Source: Fidelibacterota bacterium
Lineage (GTDB): Bacteria; Pseudomonadota; Alphaproteobacteria; Rhodospirillales; Rhodospirillaceae
Length of the DNA stretch: 64,000 bases
NCBI GenBank assembly: GCA_947472795.1
Contig: CANJBL010000001.1
Coordinates: 248,001 to 312,000 of the forward strand
Direction: 5' to 3'
Below the pieces are notes generated by a model. The model was not told the origin of the DNA, did no database searches, and saw only the letters and a program-made list of their open reading frames with translations. Made by a program: the position numbers and the translations under genes. Positions 51,471-60,401 of this stretch are shown in pieces (position 1 is the first letter of the stretch; the number at the start of each line of letters is the position of its first letter).

Positions 51471-52853
51471 ATGGGTGACAACCCGCAGAGCGGCCAGCGC
51501 AAGAAGCTATTCATCAAGACCTACGGCTGTCAGATGAACGTTTACGACTCCGCCCGCATGGCCGACGTCCTGGCACCCCTTGGCTATACCGCCGCCGAGA
51601 CCCCGGACGGCGCCGATATGGTCATCCTCAATACCTGCCACATCCGCGAGAAGGCTGCCGAGAAGGTATTCTCGGACTTAGGCCGCCTGCGCGTCTTGAA
51701 GACCGAGAAGGTCGCGGGCGGCAGCGACATGCTCATCGCCGTCGCGGGGTGTGTGGCGCAAGCCGAGGGCGCCCAGATCATGGCCCGTGCGCCCTTTGTC
51801 GATATCGTGCTGGGCCCCCAGACCTATCACCGCCTGCCAGAGATGGTGGCGAAAGTAGCGCGCGGCGCACACGGTCGCGGCGTGCTCGACACCGAATTCC
51901 CCCTCGAGCCAAAGTTCGATCACCTGCCCGCACCTAAGGCCGATGGCCCAACGGCTTTTGTTTCGATCCAGGAAGGCTGCGACAAGTTCTGCACGTTCTG
52001 TGTGGTGCCCTATACCCGCGGTGCGGAATATTCGCGCCCGCCATCGGACCTCTTGCGCGAAGCGCGCACTTTGGTGGAAGGCGGCGCCAGCGAGATCACA
52101 CTGCTCGGCCAGAACGTGAACGCCTATCACGGCGAAGCCGATGGCAAAACATGGACGCTCGCGCGCCTCGTACGTGCGCTCGCCGAGATCGATGGCTTGA
52201 AGCGCATCCGCTACACCACTTCGCACCCCCGCGACATGGATGATGATCTCATCAAAGCTCACGGCGATGTGCCGCAGCTGATGCCGTTCCTGCACCTTCC
52301 GGTGCAATCCGGCTCCGACAAGATTCTCGCGGCCATGAACCGCGGCCATACGCGCGATGACTACCGGCGCATTATCGAGAAGCTGCGCACGGTGCGCGGC
52401 GATCTCGCCTTATCGTCGGATTTCATCACTGGCTACCCCGGCGAGACCGACGCCGATTTCGACGACACCCTGGAGCTGGTGCAGGAGATCGGCTTCGCGC
52501 AGTCGTTCTCATTCAAATACAGCCCGCGTCCCGGCACGCCGGCGGCGAACCTGAAGACGCAAGTGCCCGAGGATGTGAAGACGGAACGCTTGCATGTGCT
52601 GCAGCAGGTCTTGGATGCGCAATTGCGCCAGTTCAACGCCGCCTGTATCGGCAAGACCTTCGACGTGCTGATGACCAATCCGGGCCGCAATCCGGGCCAG
52701 ATCGTGGGCCGCAGTCCCTATTTGCAGGCCGTGCATGTCACCGCCGACCCCAAGCACATTGGCAGCATCGTGCCGCTGAAGATCGTATCGTTGGAAGCCT
52801 ACAGCCTGGGCGCCGTCTGGGCTGATGAGTCGGAGCGTGCTGTAAGCGCATGA
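51471..52853 (+). CDS. miaB: tRNA-2-methylthio-N6-isopentenyladenosine synthase MiaB
   Basis: Radical-SAM methylthiotransferase acting on i6A37 of tRNA. The radical-SAM cluster is CDKFCTFC (C170, C174, C177); the auxiliary cluster uses C20 (KTYGCQMN), C56 (NTCHIRE) and C94 (VAGCVAQ). A C-terminal TRAM domain is present. 460 residues is standard. It begins a chain of overlapping genes (miaB-phoH-ybeY-corC-lnt) conserved in alphaproteobacteria. A short 9-bp duplication (GAGTCTGGT twice) lies about 45 bases upstream. Confidence 0.97.
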   Translation: MGDNPQSGQRKKLFIKTYGCQMNVYDSARMADVLAPLGYTAAETPDGADMVILNTCHIREKAAEKVFSDLGRLRVLKTEKVAGGSDMLIAVAGCVAQAEGAQIMARAPFVDIVLGPQTYHRLPEMVAKVARGAHGRGVLDTEFPLEPKFDHLPAPKADGPTAFVSIQEGCDKFCTFCVVPYTRGAEYSRPPSDLLREARTLVEGGASEITLLGQNVNAYHGEADGKTWTLARLVRALAEIDGLKRIRYTTSHPRDMDDDLIKAHGDVPQLMPFLHLPVQSGSDKILAAMNRGHTRDDYRRIIEKLRTVRGDLALSSDFITGYPGETDADFDDTLELVQEIGFAQSFSFKYSPRPGTPAANLKTQVPEDVKTERLHVLQQVLDAQLRQFNAACIGKTFDVLMTNPGRNPGQIVGRSPYLQAVHVTADPKHIGSIVPLKIVSLEAYSLGAVWADESERAVSA

Positions 52854-53836
52854 GCGAAGCCACCCACCTCACCTGCGAATTCTCCGACAATGGCCTGGTG
52901 CAACAGCTTGTCGGGCCGCATAACGAAAACCTTACACGCCTGGAACAGCGCCTGAACGTCGTGCTGCACAGCCGCGGCAATATCGTCACCATCGAGGGCA
53001 CGCCCGCCGAAGCTGCGCGCGCCGAGACGGCGCTCAAGCAGCTGTACCGCCGCCTCGTCGACGGCCTGCCGGTGGATATGGGCGATGTCGATGGCATCGC
53101 GCGTCTCGCCCAAGACCAGACGCAGAAGCACGGTGCTGCGCAGAATGAAAATACCGCTGAGCTTTTCATCCGCACCCGCAAGCGCCACATCACGGCGCGC
53201 ACGCCGGGCCAGGCCGGTTATCTGAAAGCCTTGCAAACGTTCGAGCTGGTTTTCGCGCTGGGCCCCGCCGGCACGGGCAAAACCTACATGGCCGTCGCTA
53301 AAGCCGTTGAGATGAAACTGGCCGGCACCGTCGATCGCATCATCCTCTCGCGCCCCGCCGTGGAAGCTGGAGAGCGTCTTGGATTTCTGCCCGGCGACAT
53401 GCGCGAGAAGATCGACCCCTACCTGCGCCCACTTTACGATGCCCTCTACGACATGCTGCCCGGCGATTATGTGGCCAAGCTTCTCTTGTCTGGCGAAATC
53501 GAAGTGGCACCGCTAGCCTTCATGCGCGGACGCACCCTGACCAACGCATTCATCATTCTCGACGAAGCGCAGAACACAACTTCAGTCCAGATGAAGATGG
53601 CTCTGACCCGCATGGGTGAGAACTCGCACATGGTCATCACGGGCGATTTGACTCAGGTCGATCTGCCGCGCGGCACGAAATCCGGATTACAGGATGCGCT
53701 CGAGACATTGCAGGGCGTGAAGGGCATCGGGCATGTCAGCTTCACGCATCGCGACGTGGTGCGCCATGACCTGGTTGCACGCATCGTGGATGCCTACGAC
53801 AAGCGCGACCGCGAAAAGGCCGGCACCCCGGAATGA
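52850..53836 (+). CDS. phoH: PhoH-family ATPase
   Basis: 328 residues. Walker A is GPAGTGKT (138-145) and Walker B is FIILDEAQN near 240. An N-terminal KH-like segment precedes the ATPase core. PhoH-like (YbeZ) proteins partner with YbeY in RNA metabolism. The ATG overlaps the miaB stop (ATGA), and ybeY overlaps its own stop in the same way, so the three are translationally coupled. Confidence 0.95.
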   Translation: MSEATHLTCEFSDNGLVQQLVGPHNENLTRLEQRLNVVLHSRGNIVTIEGTPAEAARAETALKQLYRRLVDGLPVDMGDVDGIARLAQDQTQKHGAAQNENTAELFIRTRKRHITARTPGQAGYLKALQTFELVFALGPAGTGKTYMAVAKAVEMKLAGTVDRIILSRPAVEAGERLGFLPGDMREKIDPYLRPLYDALYDMLPGDYVAKLLLSGEIEVAPLAFMRGRTLTNAFIILDEAQNTTSVQMKMALTRMGENSHMVITGDLTQVDLPRGTKSGLQDALETLQGVKGIGHVSFTHRDVVRHDLVARIVDAYDKRDREKAGTPE

Positions 53837-54387
53837 GCACCGCGCGTCGACCTACAAAAGCAAAGCCGAAAAACGCCATCGACGTCATGGTGGTAGGTGC
53901 AGCGTGGACAAAAGCTTTGCGCACACCCGCAGCCATCGTGCGCCGCGCGGCCACGGCGGCCCTGGCGGAGACAGCGGGCAAACTTTCCGCCGAGGTCAGC
54001 ATCCTTCTGACAAACGATTCCGCCTTGCGCGAACTGAACCGCACCTATCGCGGCAAGAACAAGCCCACCAACGTGCTCTCTTTCCCGGCTCTGACACCCG
54101 ATGAGCTTCCCACACGCGGCCCGGTGAGTTTGGGCGACGTGGCGGTGGCTTATGGTGTCACCGCCGGCGAAGCCCGCGCCGAAGGTAAGACCGTGAAGGC
54201 GCATTTGTCGCACCTGGTGGTCCATGGCGTTCTGCATCTGTTAGGCTATGATCATGAAGGCGACAGAGACGCTGCGACAATGGAACGTATGGAGAAGAAA
54301 ATCCTGGCCGGTCTCGGCATCGCCGATCCTTACGCCGATTCTTACGCCCAGGCAGGGCCGGCGCCGCGCACGCGGAGGCGCGCATGA
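53833..54387 (+). CDS. ybeY: Endoribonuclease YbeY
   Basis: 184 residues. The metal motif HGVLHLLGYDH gives H131, H135 and H141. It is a single-strand-specific RNase involved in 16S rRNA 3' maturation and ribosome quality control. NRTYRGKNKPTNVLSFP is the family's second signature. N- and C-terminal extensions are basic. It overlaps phoH and corC by 4 bases each. Confidence 0.95.
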   Translation: MSTARRPTKAKPKNAIDVMVVGAAWTKALRTPAAIVRRAATAALAETAGKLSAEVSILLTNDSALRELNRTYRGKNKPTNVLSFPALTPDELPTRGPVSLGDVAVAYGVTAGEARAEGKTVKAHLSHLVVHGVLHLLGYDHEGDRDAATMERMEKKILAGLGIADPYADSYAQAGPAPRTRRRA

Positions 54388-55304
54388 GCGATATCTCCAG
54401 ACCATCCCCCGAAAACGGTGAAGATCAGGGCATCATTGAGTCCTTCAAGCGCTGGCTCGGCAAGACCGACGAAGCCGAAACCATGCGCGATGTCATCGAA
54501 GAGCTGATCGAGGAGCGCAAAGAGGACAGCTCCACGGACGGCGGACCCGCGATTGATCCGAATGAGCGCCTGCTCTTGAGCAACGTGCTCAACATGCGCA
54601 CCGTGACGGCGGTGGATATCATGGTGCCCCGGCCCGACATCGTCGCCGTGGAATCTCAGACACCCATACGCGAAGCCCTGTCGCTCTTGATGAAAGAACG
54701 TCATTCGCGTCTGCCGGTCTATCGCGAGACGCTCGACGACGTCATCGGCATGGTGCACATCAAGGATGTCGCCTTCCTGATCGCCGAGCAAGACCGCAAT
54801 CCCGAACTCGCCGACCGGCCGCTCACCGCCATCGTGCGCAGCATCCTTTTTGTCTCGCCGGCGGTGCGCGTGCTGGATCTCCTTTTAGAGATGCGCCTCA
54901 AGCGCACGCACATGGCTCTTGTGGTCGACGAATATGGCGGCATCGACGGACTTGCGACCATCGAGGACGTGGTGGAGCAGATCGTCGGCAAAATCGAGGA
55001 CGAACACGACAGCGAAGAAGCGCCCACCTTAGTGCAGAAGGACGACGGCGCGATCCTGGCCGACGCCCGCGTGACCTTGGAGGAATTCAAGACGCGCTTC
55101 GGCACCTTTGCCACCGACGAGGAACATGAAGCAACCGACACATTGGGCGGGCTTGTGATCCGGCTCGCCGGTCACGTGCCGGCGCGCGGCGAATTGATCA
55201 AACATCCTTCCGGCCTCGAGTTTGAAGTGCTGGAAGGCGATCCCCGGCGCGTGCGCCAGCTGCGCGTGCGCGGCGTGCCCGCACCCGCACCCGAAGAGGG
55301 CTGA
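54384..55304 (+). CDS. corC: CBS-domain protein of the CorC/HlyC family
   Basis: 306 residues. Two CBS domains (MRTVTAVDIMVPRPDIVAVE and the second around LLLEMRLKRTHMALVVDEYG) are followed by a CorC_HlyC transporter-associated domain. There is no DUF21 membrane domain, so this is the soluble CorC type, linked to magnesium and cobalt efflux in enterobacteria. The role in this organism is inferred from family and from its place between ybeY and lnt. Confidence 0.93.
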   Translation: MSDISRPSPENGEDQGIIESFKRWLGKTDEAETMRDVIEELIEERKEDSSTDGGPAIDPNERLLLSNVLNMRTVTAVDIMVPRPDIVAVESQTPIREALSLLMKERHSRLPVYRETLDDVIGMVHIKDVAFLIAEQDRNPELADRPLTAIVRSILFVSPAVRVLDLLLEMRLKRTHMALVVDEYGGIDGLATIEDVVEQIVGKIEDEHDSEEAPTLVQKDDGAILADARVTLEEFKTRFGTFATDEEHEATDTLGGLVIRLAGHVPARGELIKHPSGLEFEVLEGDPRRVRQLRVRGVPAPAPEEG

Positions 55305-56935
55305 TGGCCAGCGCGAGCGTACGCTGGTTTGCGAGACTTAACGGCTGGCGCCGCCTCGGCGTGGCTTTCGTCATCGGCGCGGGCTTGATCTTCGCGTTCG
55401 CGCCGTTCTCCATCACGCCGGTGTTGTGGCTGGTTCTGCCGCTTCAGTTCCTTCTGTTGGAGAATTGCAAAAGCGCGCGTGAGGCCGCCCTTGTGGGGTG
55501 GGCCTTCATGACCGGCCACTTCGTCACCAGCTTCTATTGGCTCACCACCGCATTCTATGTCGATGCCGATCAGTTCGGCGCCATCGCCATGCCGGCGGTG
55601 TTGGGCCTTGCCGCGTTTGTCGGCCTCTTTGGCGCAGGCATGGGGCTTGCGACTCATACGATCCCGCGCTCCAGCGAAGACGACATGCCCGACGACCGCG
55701 TTGCCGTGAGCGCGTTGCGGATCTGCCTGTTTGCCGCTGCGTGGACCATCGCCGAGTGGGTGCGCAGTTGGATACTGACAGGTTTTCCGTGGAACCCCTT
55801 GGGCGCCGTGTGGGCCAATACCTCATGGCCCGGCCTCGCCGTGATGCAGGCCGCCACCATCATCGGCACCTACGGCCTATCGCTCATCACGGTTCTCGCG
55901 GCCTCTGCACCGGCGGTGCTTATCTATACACCACGCTTTCGCCGCGCCTGGGTGACGGCGGCGATACCAACATTGTGCCTACTCGTCATTGGTGGTGCGG
56001 GCGCGCTGCGCGTCGCGGGCGCGCAAACAACCTTTGTCCCCGATGTGAAGCTACGCCTTGTGCAAGCCAACATTCCGCAAGCCGACCGTGCACGGCCGAC
56101 ATTGTGGGAGAGCCAGCTTCAGGACTATGTGGATTTGAGTCTCAAGGATCGGCCCGCTGACATCACGCATGTGATCTGGGGCGAAGCTGCTGTGCCACCA
56201 ACCATGTTCCTCAACCTCGATGAGCGCCACCGGCGCATCGCTGCGCAAGCCGCGCCGGCCAAGGGCCTCTTGATCACCGGCGCGGACCGTGGGCTCAACG
56301 ACGGCAAGACCTGGACGGCGATCTACAATTCGCTTTATGCGCTGACACCCGATGCAAACATCGCTGCCTTCTACGACAAAGTGCATCTTGTGCCCTTCGG
56401 CGAATACATGCCGCTGCGCTGGCTGATCCCTTACGATAAAATTACCGGCGGCATGGGCGACTTTGCGGCCGGAAGCTTGTTGCAAACCATGAACCTGCCG
56501 GGGCTCCCGCCGACCACGCCGCTCATTTGTTATGAGGTCATCTTTTCGGGTCGCGTCACGCCGCGTCATCAGGCGCGCCCCCGTTGGCTGCTGAATCTCA
56601 CCAACGACTCCTGGTTCGGGATGAGCACGGGCCCCTATCAGCACTACGCCATGGCCCGCTTGCGCGCCGTGGAAGAAGCATTACCTCTGGTGCGGACGGC
56701 CAACAGCGGCATTTCGGCTGTCATCGACGGCTACGGCAGGACGGTGGCCGAACTGGGTTTGGGTGAAAGAGGGGTGTTGGACGCTCCTCTTCCGAGTGCG
56801 GCGGAAGCCAATACACCCTTTGGTTTATTCGGAAATTCCATTCCGATGAGTCTTGCAACGTTGCTGGCAGCCGCGGCGTTGAGACTGTCCCAACTGAAGC
56901 GCCGTAAAGAAACCTTAAACGGACGCCATAGTTAA
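55304..56935 (+). CDS. lnt: Apolipoprotein N-acyltransferase
   Basis: 543 residues. Adds the third acyl chain to lipoproteins in the inner membrane. About six N-terminal membrane segments precede a nitrilase-like domain with the Glu-Lys-Cys triad in WGEAAVPP, YDKVHLVPFGEY and ICYEVIFSG. The length is a little above that of E. coli Lnt. ATG overlaps the corC stop by one base (TGATG). It ends the overlapping gene chain. Confidence 0.96.
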   Translation: MASASVRWFARLNGWRRLGVAFVIGAGLIFAFAPFSITPVLWLVLPLQFLLLENCKSAREAALVGWAFMTGHFVTSFYWLTTAFYVDADQFGAIAMPAVLGLAAFVGLFGAGMGLATHTIPRSSEDDMPDDRVAVSALRICLFAAAWTIAEWVRSWILTGFPWNPLGAVWANTSWPGLAVMQAATIIGTYGLSLITVLAASAPAVLIYTPRFRRAWVTAAIPTLCLLVIGGAGALRVAGAQTTFVPDVKLRLVQANIPQADRARPTLWESQLQDYVDLSLKDRPADITHVIWGEAAVPPTMFLNLDERHRRIAAQAAPAKGLLITGADRGLNDGKTWTAIYNSLYALTPDANIAAFYDKVHLVPFGEYMPLRWLIPYDKITGGMGDFAAGSLLQTMNLPGLPPTTPLICYEVIFSGRVTPRHQARPRWLLNLTNDSWFGMSTGPYQHYAMARLRAVEEALPLVRTANSGISAVIDGYGRTVAELGLGERGVLDAPLPSAAEANTPFGLFGNSIPMSLATLLAAAALRLSQLKRRKETLNGRHS

Positions 56936-57000
56936 GGGTAACCCTTCTCAGGGTGATTTGATTTTAGCCTATTTTCGTGTCAAATAGTGGTGTTATGACC

Positions 57001-57022
57001 CTACCGATTCAACGAACGGTAG
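57001..57022. promoter_or_regulatory. Small palindrome upstream of the xre gene
   Basis: CTACCG and CGGTAG form 6-bp inverted arms (57001-57022) about 20 bases before the regulator's ATG, and ATTTGA / TCAAAT arms lie a little further upstream. Either could be an autoregulatory operator. Confidence 0.3.
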
Positions 57023-57041
57023 ATATTCTCGGGTGATTTAA

Positions 57042-57536
57042 ATGGCTTTACCGCAAGAACAGGACGAGATCGAGGAAACCGTAACGGCGCGCTCCACGCG
57101 CGGACGGATGCCCTCGGGCAAACCCAATCCGGTGGATGTGCACGTCGGCGCCCGGGTTCGCCTGCGCCGTACCCTCTTGGGCATGAGCCAGGAAAAGCTG
57201 GGGGAAGCCATTGGCCTGACCTTCCAGCAGGTCCAGAAATATGAGCGCGGCGCCAACCGTATCGGCGCCTCCCGTTTGTGGGATTTGAGCCGCGTGCTCG
57301 ATTGCCCTATGTCCTTCTTCTTCGAAGAGATGGACGAGGCCACGGCCAGCGCCAGCCCCCGCAATCTTTCCGTTGAAACGCCTGATGTTGAGCCGCGTGA
57401 GAACGACCCCATGACCAAGCGCGAAACGCTGGAATTGGTGCGCGCTTACTACCGCATCAAGGATTACCACGTGCGCCGGCGCATTTATGAACTGGCCAAA
57501 TCCTTGGCCTCGCCCGAGGAGCCGGTGGAAGACTAA
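57042..57536 (+). CDS. XRE-family helix-turn-helix regulator
   Basis: 164 residues. The Cro/C1-type HTH occupies about 36-90 (RVRLRRTLLGMSQEKLGEAI then GLTFQQVQKYERGANRIGAS). It is flanked by an acidic N-terminus and a C-terminal domain with RETLELVRAYYRIKDYHVRR. Small regulators of this PraR/PhrR-like type upstream of metK are common in alphaproteobacteria. It has its own promoter region and ends before an intrinsic terminator at 57589-57620. Target genes are unknown. Confidence 0.92.
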   Translation: MALPQEQDEIEETVTARSTRGRMPSGKPNPVDVHVGARVRLRRTLLGMSQEKLGEAIGLTFQQVQKYERGANRIGASRLWDLSRVLDCPMSFFFEEMDEATASASPRNLSVETPDVEPRENDPMTKRETLELVRAYYRIKDYHVRRRIYELAKSLASPEEPVED

Positions 57537-57588
57537 GCGGAAGACTAAGCAGTCCTTCCACGACGTCTGGCTTTAAGAATTTACTAAG

Positions 57589-57620
57589 GCCGCCGCGACA
57601 TTGTACGCGGCGGCTTTTTT
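57589..57620 (+). terminator. Intrinsic terminator between xre and metK
   Basis: GCCGCCGCG (57589-57597) pairs with CGCGGCGGC (57606-57614), a 9-bp stem with an 8-base loop, followed by six T residues. It should end the xre transcript and make metK depend on its own promoter. Confidence 0.9.
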
Positions 57621-57651
57621 ATGGGCTTTAGAGCGACGTCCGACTCCGCAC

Positions 57652-57698
57652 CTTGAAAAAGCACCCCGGTTCCTATACGCCGGGGCGGCATTTTCAAG
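57652..57698 (+). promoter_or_regulatory. Large interrupted palindrome in the metK upstream region
   Basis: Outer arms CTTGAAAA (57652-57659) and TTTTCAAG (57691-57698) enclose inner arms CCCCGG (57664-57669) and CCGGGG (57680-57685) with the loop TTCCTATACG. TTGAAA (57653-57658) and TATACG (57674-57679) in the left half also look like a promoter with a 15-base spacer. The element could be an operator over a promoter or a folded leader RNA. It is about 55 bases before metK. Confidence 0.5.
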
Positions 57699-57752
57699 TC
57701 CACCTGCGCGACCTTCAACCCGACATCCACCGACAATTCGAGGAGACCTGCT

Positions 57753-58925
57753 TTGGCCAAGACCGATTATGTGTTCACCAGTGAGTCCGTCTCGGAAGGT
57801 CACCCGGACAAGGTCAGCGACCGCATCTCCGACTCCATTGTCGATCTCTGCCTCGCGGCCGATCCGCAATCGCGCATCGCCATCGAGACTCTGTGCACGA
57901 CCAATCTTGTGGTGCTCGCCGGTGAAGTGCGCGTGCCCAAGTCGGTGACGCACGACGCGATGATCCAGTCCGCGCGCGATGCCGTGAAGGACATCGGTTA
58001 CGAACAAGACGGCTTCCACTGGAAGAACGCCAAGATCGATTGCCATGTGCACGCTCAGTCCGCCGATATCGCTGTCGGTGTCGACTCTGCCGGCAACAAA
58101 GATGAAGGTGCCGGCGACCAGGGCATCATGTTCGGCTTCGCTGTCGATGAAACCACCGAGCTCATGCCGGCGCCGATCCACTACGCACACGCCATCCTGC
58201 AGTCCCTCGCCGATGCGCGTCACAGCAAGGACGTGGACTTCCTCGGCCCCGACGCCAAGAGTCAGTTGTCGGTGAAATACGTCGGCGGCAAGCCGGTTGG
58301 CTGCACATCCGTCGTGGTCTCGACGCAGCACAGCGAAAAAGCCACCCAAGAGCAAATCCGCGAATACGTGCGCAAACACGTGAAGAACGTGCTGCCCGAT
58401 GGCTGGATGTGCAGCGAAGATCAGTTCTATGTGAATCCCACGGGCCGCTTTGTCATCGGTGGTCCCGACGGCGACACCGGCCTCACGGGCCGCAAGATCA
58501 TTGTCGATACGTACGGCGGCGCGGCACCGCACGGCGGCGGCGCGTTCTCGGGCAAAGATCCCACCAAGGTCGATCGTTCTGCGGCGTATGCCGCGCGCTA
58601 TCTCGCGAAGAACGTTGTGGCCGCCGGCCTCGCGCACAAATGCCTGATCCAGCTGTCTTATGCGATCGGTGTTTCCAAGCCTCTGTCGGTCTATGTCGAT
58701 ACGCAAGGCACCGGCAATGTTGATGAAGACAAACTCTCGAAAGTTCTTCAGGAGCTGATGGATCTGTCGCCCCGCGGCATCCGCGAGCACCTGAAGCTCA
58801 ACCGCCCCATCTACGCCCGCACGTCGTCGTACGGTCACTTCGGCCGTGAACCGGATGGCTCCGGCGGCTTCAGCTGGGAGCGTCTGGATTTGGTGGATCA
58901 ACTTGAATCCGCCTTCGGGATCTGA
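57753..58925 (+). CDS. metK: S-adenosylmethionine synthetase
   Basis: Makes SAM from methionine and ATP. GHPDK is at residues 16-20, [10 protein letters not shown] near 128 and the loop [19 protein letters not shown] near 266, all diagnostic. 390 residues is standard. The start is TTG 57753, with AGGAG 8 bases upstream. It supplies cofactor for several methyltransferases in this window, including trmB, whose start lies inside the end of metK. Confidence 0.97.
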   Translation: MAKTDYVFTSESVSEGHPDKVSDRISDSIVDLCLAADPQSRIAIETLCTTNLVVLAGEVRVPKSVTHDAMIQSARDAVKDIGYEQDGFHWKNAKIDCHVHAQSADIAVGVDSAGNKDEGAGDQGIMFGFAVDETTELMPAPIHYAHAILQSLADARHSKDVDFLGPDAKSQLSVKYVGGKPVGCTSVVVSTQHSEKATQEQIREYVRKHVKNVLPDGWMCSEDQFYVNPTGRFVIGGPDGDTGLTGRKIIVDTYGGAAPHGGGAFSGKDPTKVDRSAAYAARYLAKNVVAAGLAHKCLIQLSYAIGVSKPLSVYVDTQGTGNVDEDKLSKVLQELMDLSPRGIREHLKLNRPIYARTSSYGHFGREPDGSGGFSWERLDLVDQLESAFGI

Positions 58926-59628
58926 GAACTCTCAAGAACCGATCCGGTTCTACGGCCGACGCAAAGGCAAAGCCATAAAGGCGGGCAGGCTGTCTCTTCT
59001 CGAGACGCTACTGCCCACCTTGCGCATCGCCGTGCCCGAAGATGCCAGAGGCATCGATCCGCGTTCTTTTTTTGCATCACCGCCCGACAGCGTGCGTCTC
59101 GAGATTGGCTTCGGCTCTGGTGAACACCTCGCCGCGCAGGCCGGTGAAAATCCCGCTGTCGGTTTCGTCGGCAGTGAAGTCTTCCTGAACGGCGTGGCGT
59201 CGCTGGTACGCTACGCGCAAGAAAAGTCTCTCACCAACCTGCGCGTGTTCGACAACGACGTGCGCCATTTGCTGCCCACCTTGCGGGAGGCGAGCTTGAC
59301 CCGTGTCTCGCTGCTGTTTCCCGATCCTTGGCCCAAGAGCCGCCACGCCAAGCGCCGCTTTGTTAGCCCCGCCATGCTGGATGAGGTGGCCCGGCTTCTG
59401 GTCGACGGCGGCGAACTGAGGGTCGCCAGCGACCATCCCACATATGTGGAGTGGACCCTGCTGCATGCCCCCATCCATCCCGCCTTCCAGTGGACCGCCC
59501 GGGGACCGGAGGATTGGCACACCCGCCCCGCCGACTCGATTGCCAGCCGCTACGAGGAAAAGGCCCTTGCTGCCGGCCGTACTCCCGTTTTCATGAATTT
59601 TTTGCGCCGGGCGCGCCCAAACGCTTAA
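58903..59628 (+). CDS. trmB: tRNA (guanine-N7-)-methyltransferase TrmB
   Basis: About 241 residues. Methylates G46 of tRNA with SAM. Motif I is [11 protein letters not shown], and [12 protein letters not shown] is the diagnostic TrmB signature; [12 protein letters not shown] is the family's basic N-terminal element. No ATG lies near the natural N-terminus. TTG 58903 gives the expected length and overlaps metK by 23 bases; alternatives are ATG 58855 and GTG 58846, also inside metK. The start is therefore the uncertain part. Confidence 0.92.
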   Translation: MNPPSGSENSQEPIRFYGRRKGKAIKAGRLSLLETLLPTLRIAVPEDARGIDPRSFFASPPDSVRLEIGFGSGEHLAAQAGENPAVGFVGSEVFLNGVASLVRYAQEKSLTNLRVFDNDVRHLLPTLREASLTRVSLLFPDPWPKSRHAKRRFVSPAMLDEVARLLVDGGELRVASDHPTYVEWTLLHAPIHPAFQWTARGPEDWHTRPADSIASRYEEKALAAGRTPVFMNFLRRARPNA

Positions 59629-59662
59629 GGGCGCCGCCAAAGACTAAGCGGCTCGAAAAGGC

Positions 59663-59691
59663 TTGAATTGCGCGGAAAATCGCACTATATC
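59663..59691 (+). promoter_or_regulatory. Probable sigma-70-type promoter of the rimP-nusA-infB operon
   Basis: TTGAAT (59663-59668) and TATATC (59686-59691) with an ideal 17-base spacer. Transcription would start near 59698, just before an intrinsic terminator at 59724-59749. Confidence 0.65.
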
Positions 59692-59723
59692 AACGCCATC
59701 TTCACCATCTTGGATGACTTGGG

Positions 59724-59749
59724 AAGTGGGCCGATTGCCCACTTTTTTT
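59724..59749 (+). terminator. Terminator/attenuator hairpin in the rimP leader
   Basis: AGTGGGC (59725-59731) and GCCCACT (59737-59743) form a 7-bp stem with a 5-base loop, followed by seven T residues. It lies about 80 bases before rimP and downstream of the 59663 promoter, so it may release a short leader RNA or terminate trmB read-through. Confidence 0.75.
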
Positions 59750-59827
59750 ATTGCCCGCTGCCCGGCCATCCACCCGGAATTATCCGCCTAAGACTTTTGT
59801 CCGCCTAAGACTGGGAGTGGGACTTTT

Positions 59828-60382
59828 TTGGAACGTCTGCCGGAACTGGAACGCCGCGTTGAGCCGACCCTGGAAGCCATGGGCTTCGAGGTCGTGCGCG
59901 TTGCGTTGACGGGCGGCAGCCAGCGCACGCTGCAAGTCATGGCCGACCGGCGCGACGGCAGTCAGATTTCAGTCGACGACTGCGCGGAAATCAGCACGGC
60001 GCTGTCGGCGATCTTCGATGTCGAAGACCCCATCAGCGGTCACTACGACCTTGAGGTCAGCTCGGCGGGCATCGACCGCCCGCTGACCCGGGCCAAGGAC
60101 TTCGCCGTCTATGCCGGGCATGTCGCCAAGATCGAGACCAAGGTACCCGTGGCAGGCCGCAGACGTTTTCGCGGACGCCTCGACGGCCTGGAAGACGGCA
60201 ACGTGAAAGTGCACACGGACGACGCCGACGTCGTCATTGCATTCGAGAATATCGGCAGCGCCAAGCTGGTGCTGACGGATGAACTGATCGCCGCGACAGC
60301 TGGCCGGCCTGCAAATGATCAAGTCGCAAATGATCATGTGGCCAACAAGCACGCGGCAAACGCCCAAGCGGCAAACGACTAA
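59828..60382 (+). CDS. rimP: Ribosome maturation factor RimP
   Basis: 184 residues. Required for maturation of the 30S subunit. The N-terminal domain (about 1-80) carries ADRRDGSQISVDDCAEISTA, and the RimP signature DLEVSSAGIDRPL is near 73-85; the C-terminal SH3-like domain follows. Start is TTG 59828. The last 23 residues are a tandem array of five-residue units (ANDQV, ANDHV, ANKHA, ANAQA, AND) encoded by a 15-bp DNA repeat (60311-60379) absent from typical RimP. It is first in the rimP-nusA-ylxR-infB operon. Confidence 0.94.
   Translation: MERLPELERRVEPTLEAMGFEVVRVALTGGSQRTLQVMADRRDGSQISVDDCAEISTALSAIFDVEDPISGHYDLEVSSAGIDRPLTRAKDFAVYAGHVAKIETKVPVAGRRRFRGRLDGLEDGNVKVHTDDADVVIAFENIGSAKLVLTDELIAATAGRPANDQVANDHVANKHAANAQAAND
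60311..60379 (+). repeat. 15-bp minisatellite at the 3' end of rimP
   Basis: Units begin at 60311, 60326, 60341, 60356 and 60371 (partial), each starting GCAAA or GCCAA. The first two share GCAAATGATCA. The array is in frame and ends at the stop codon. Confidence 0.88.
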
Positions 60383-60401
60383 ATCTGATCTGGAGAAGAC
60401 C

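Noticed and set aside
57621-57752. SAM riboswitch upstream of metK
   Set aside because: I could not find the conserved core or pseudoknot of any SAM or SAH riboswitch class; a palindrome over a candidate promoter explains the structure as well.
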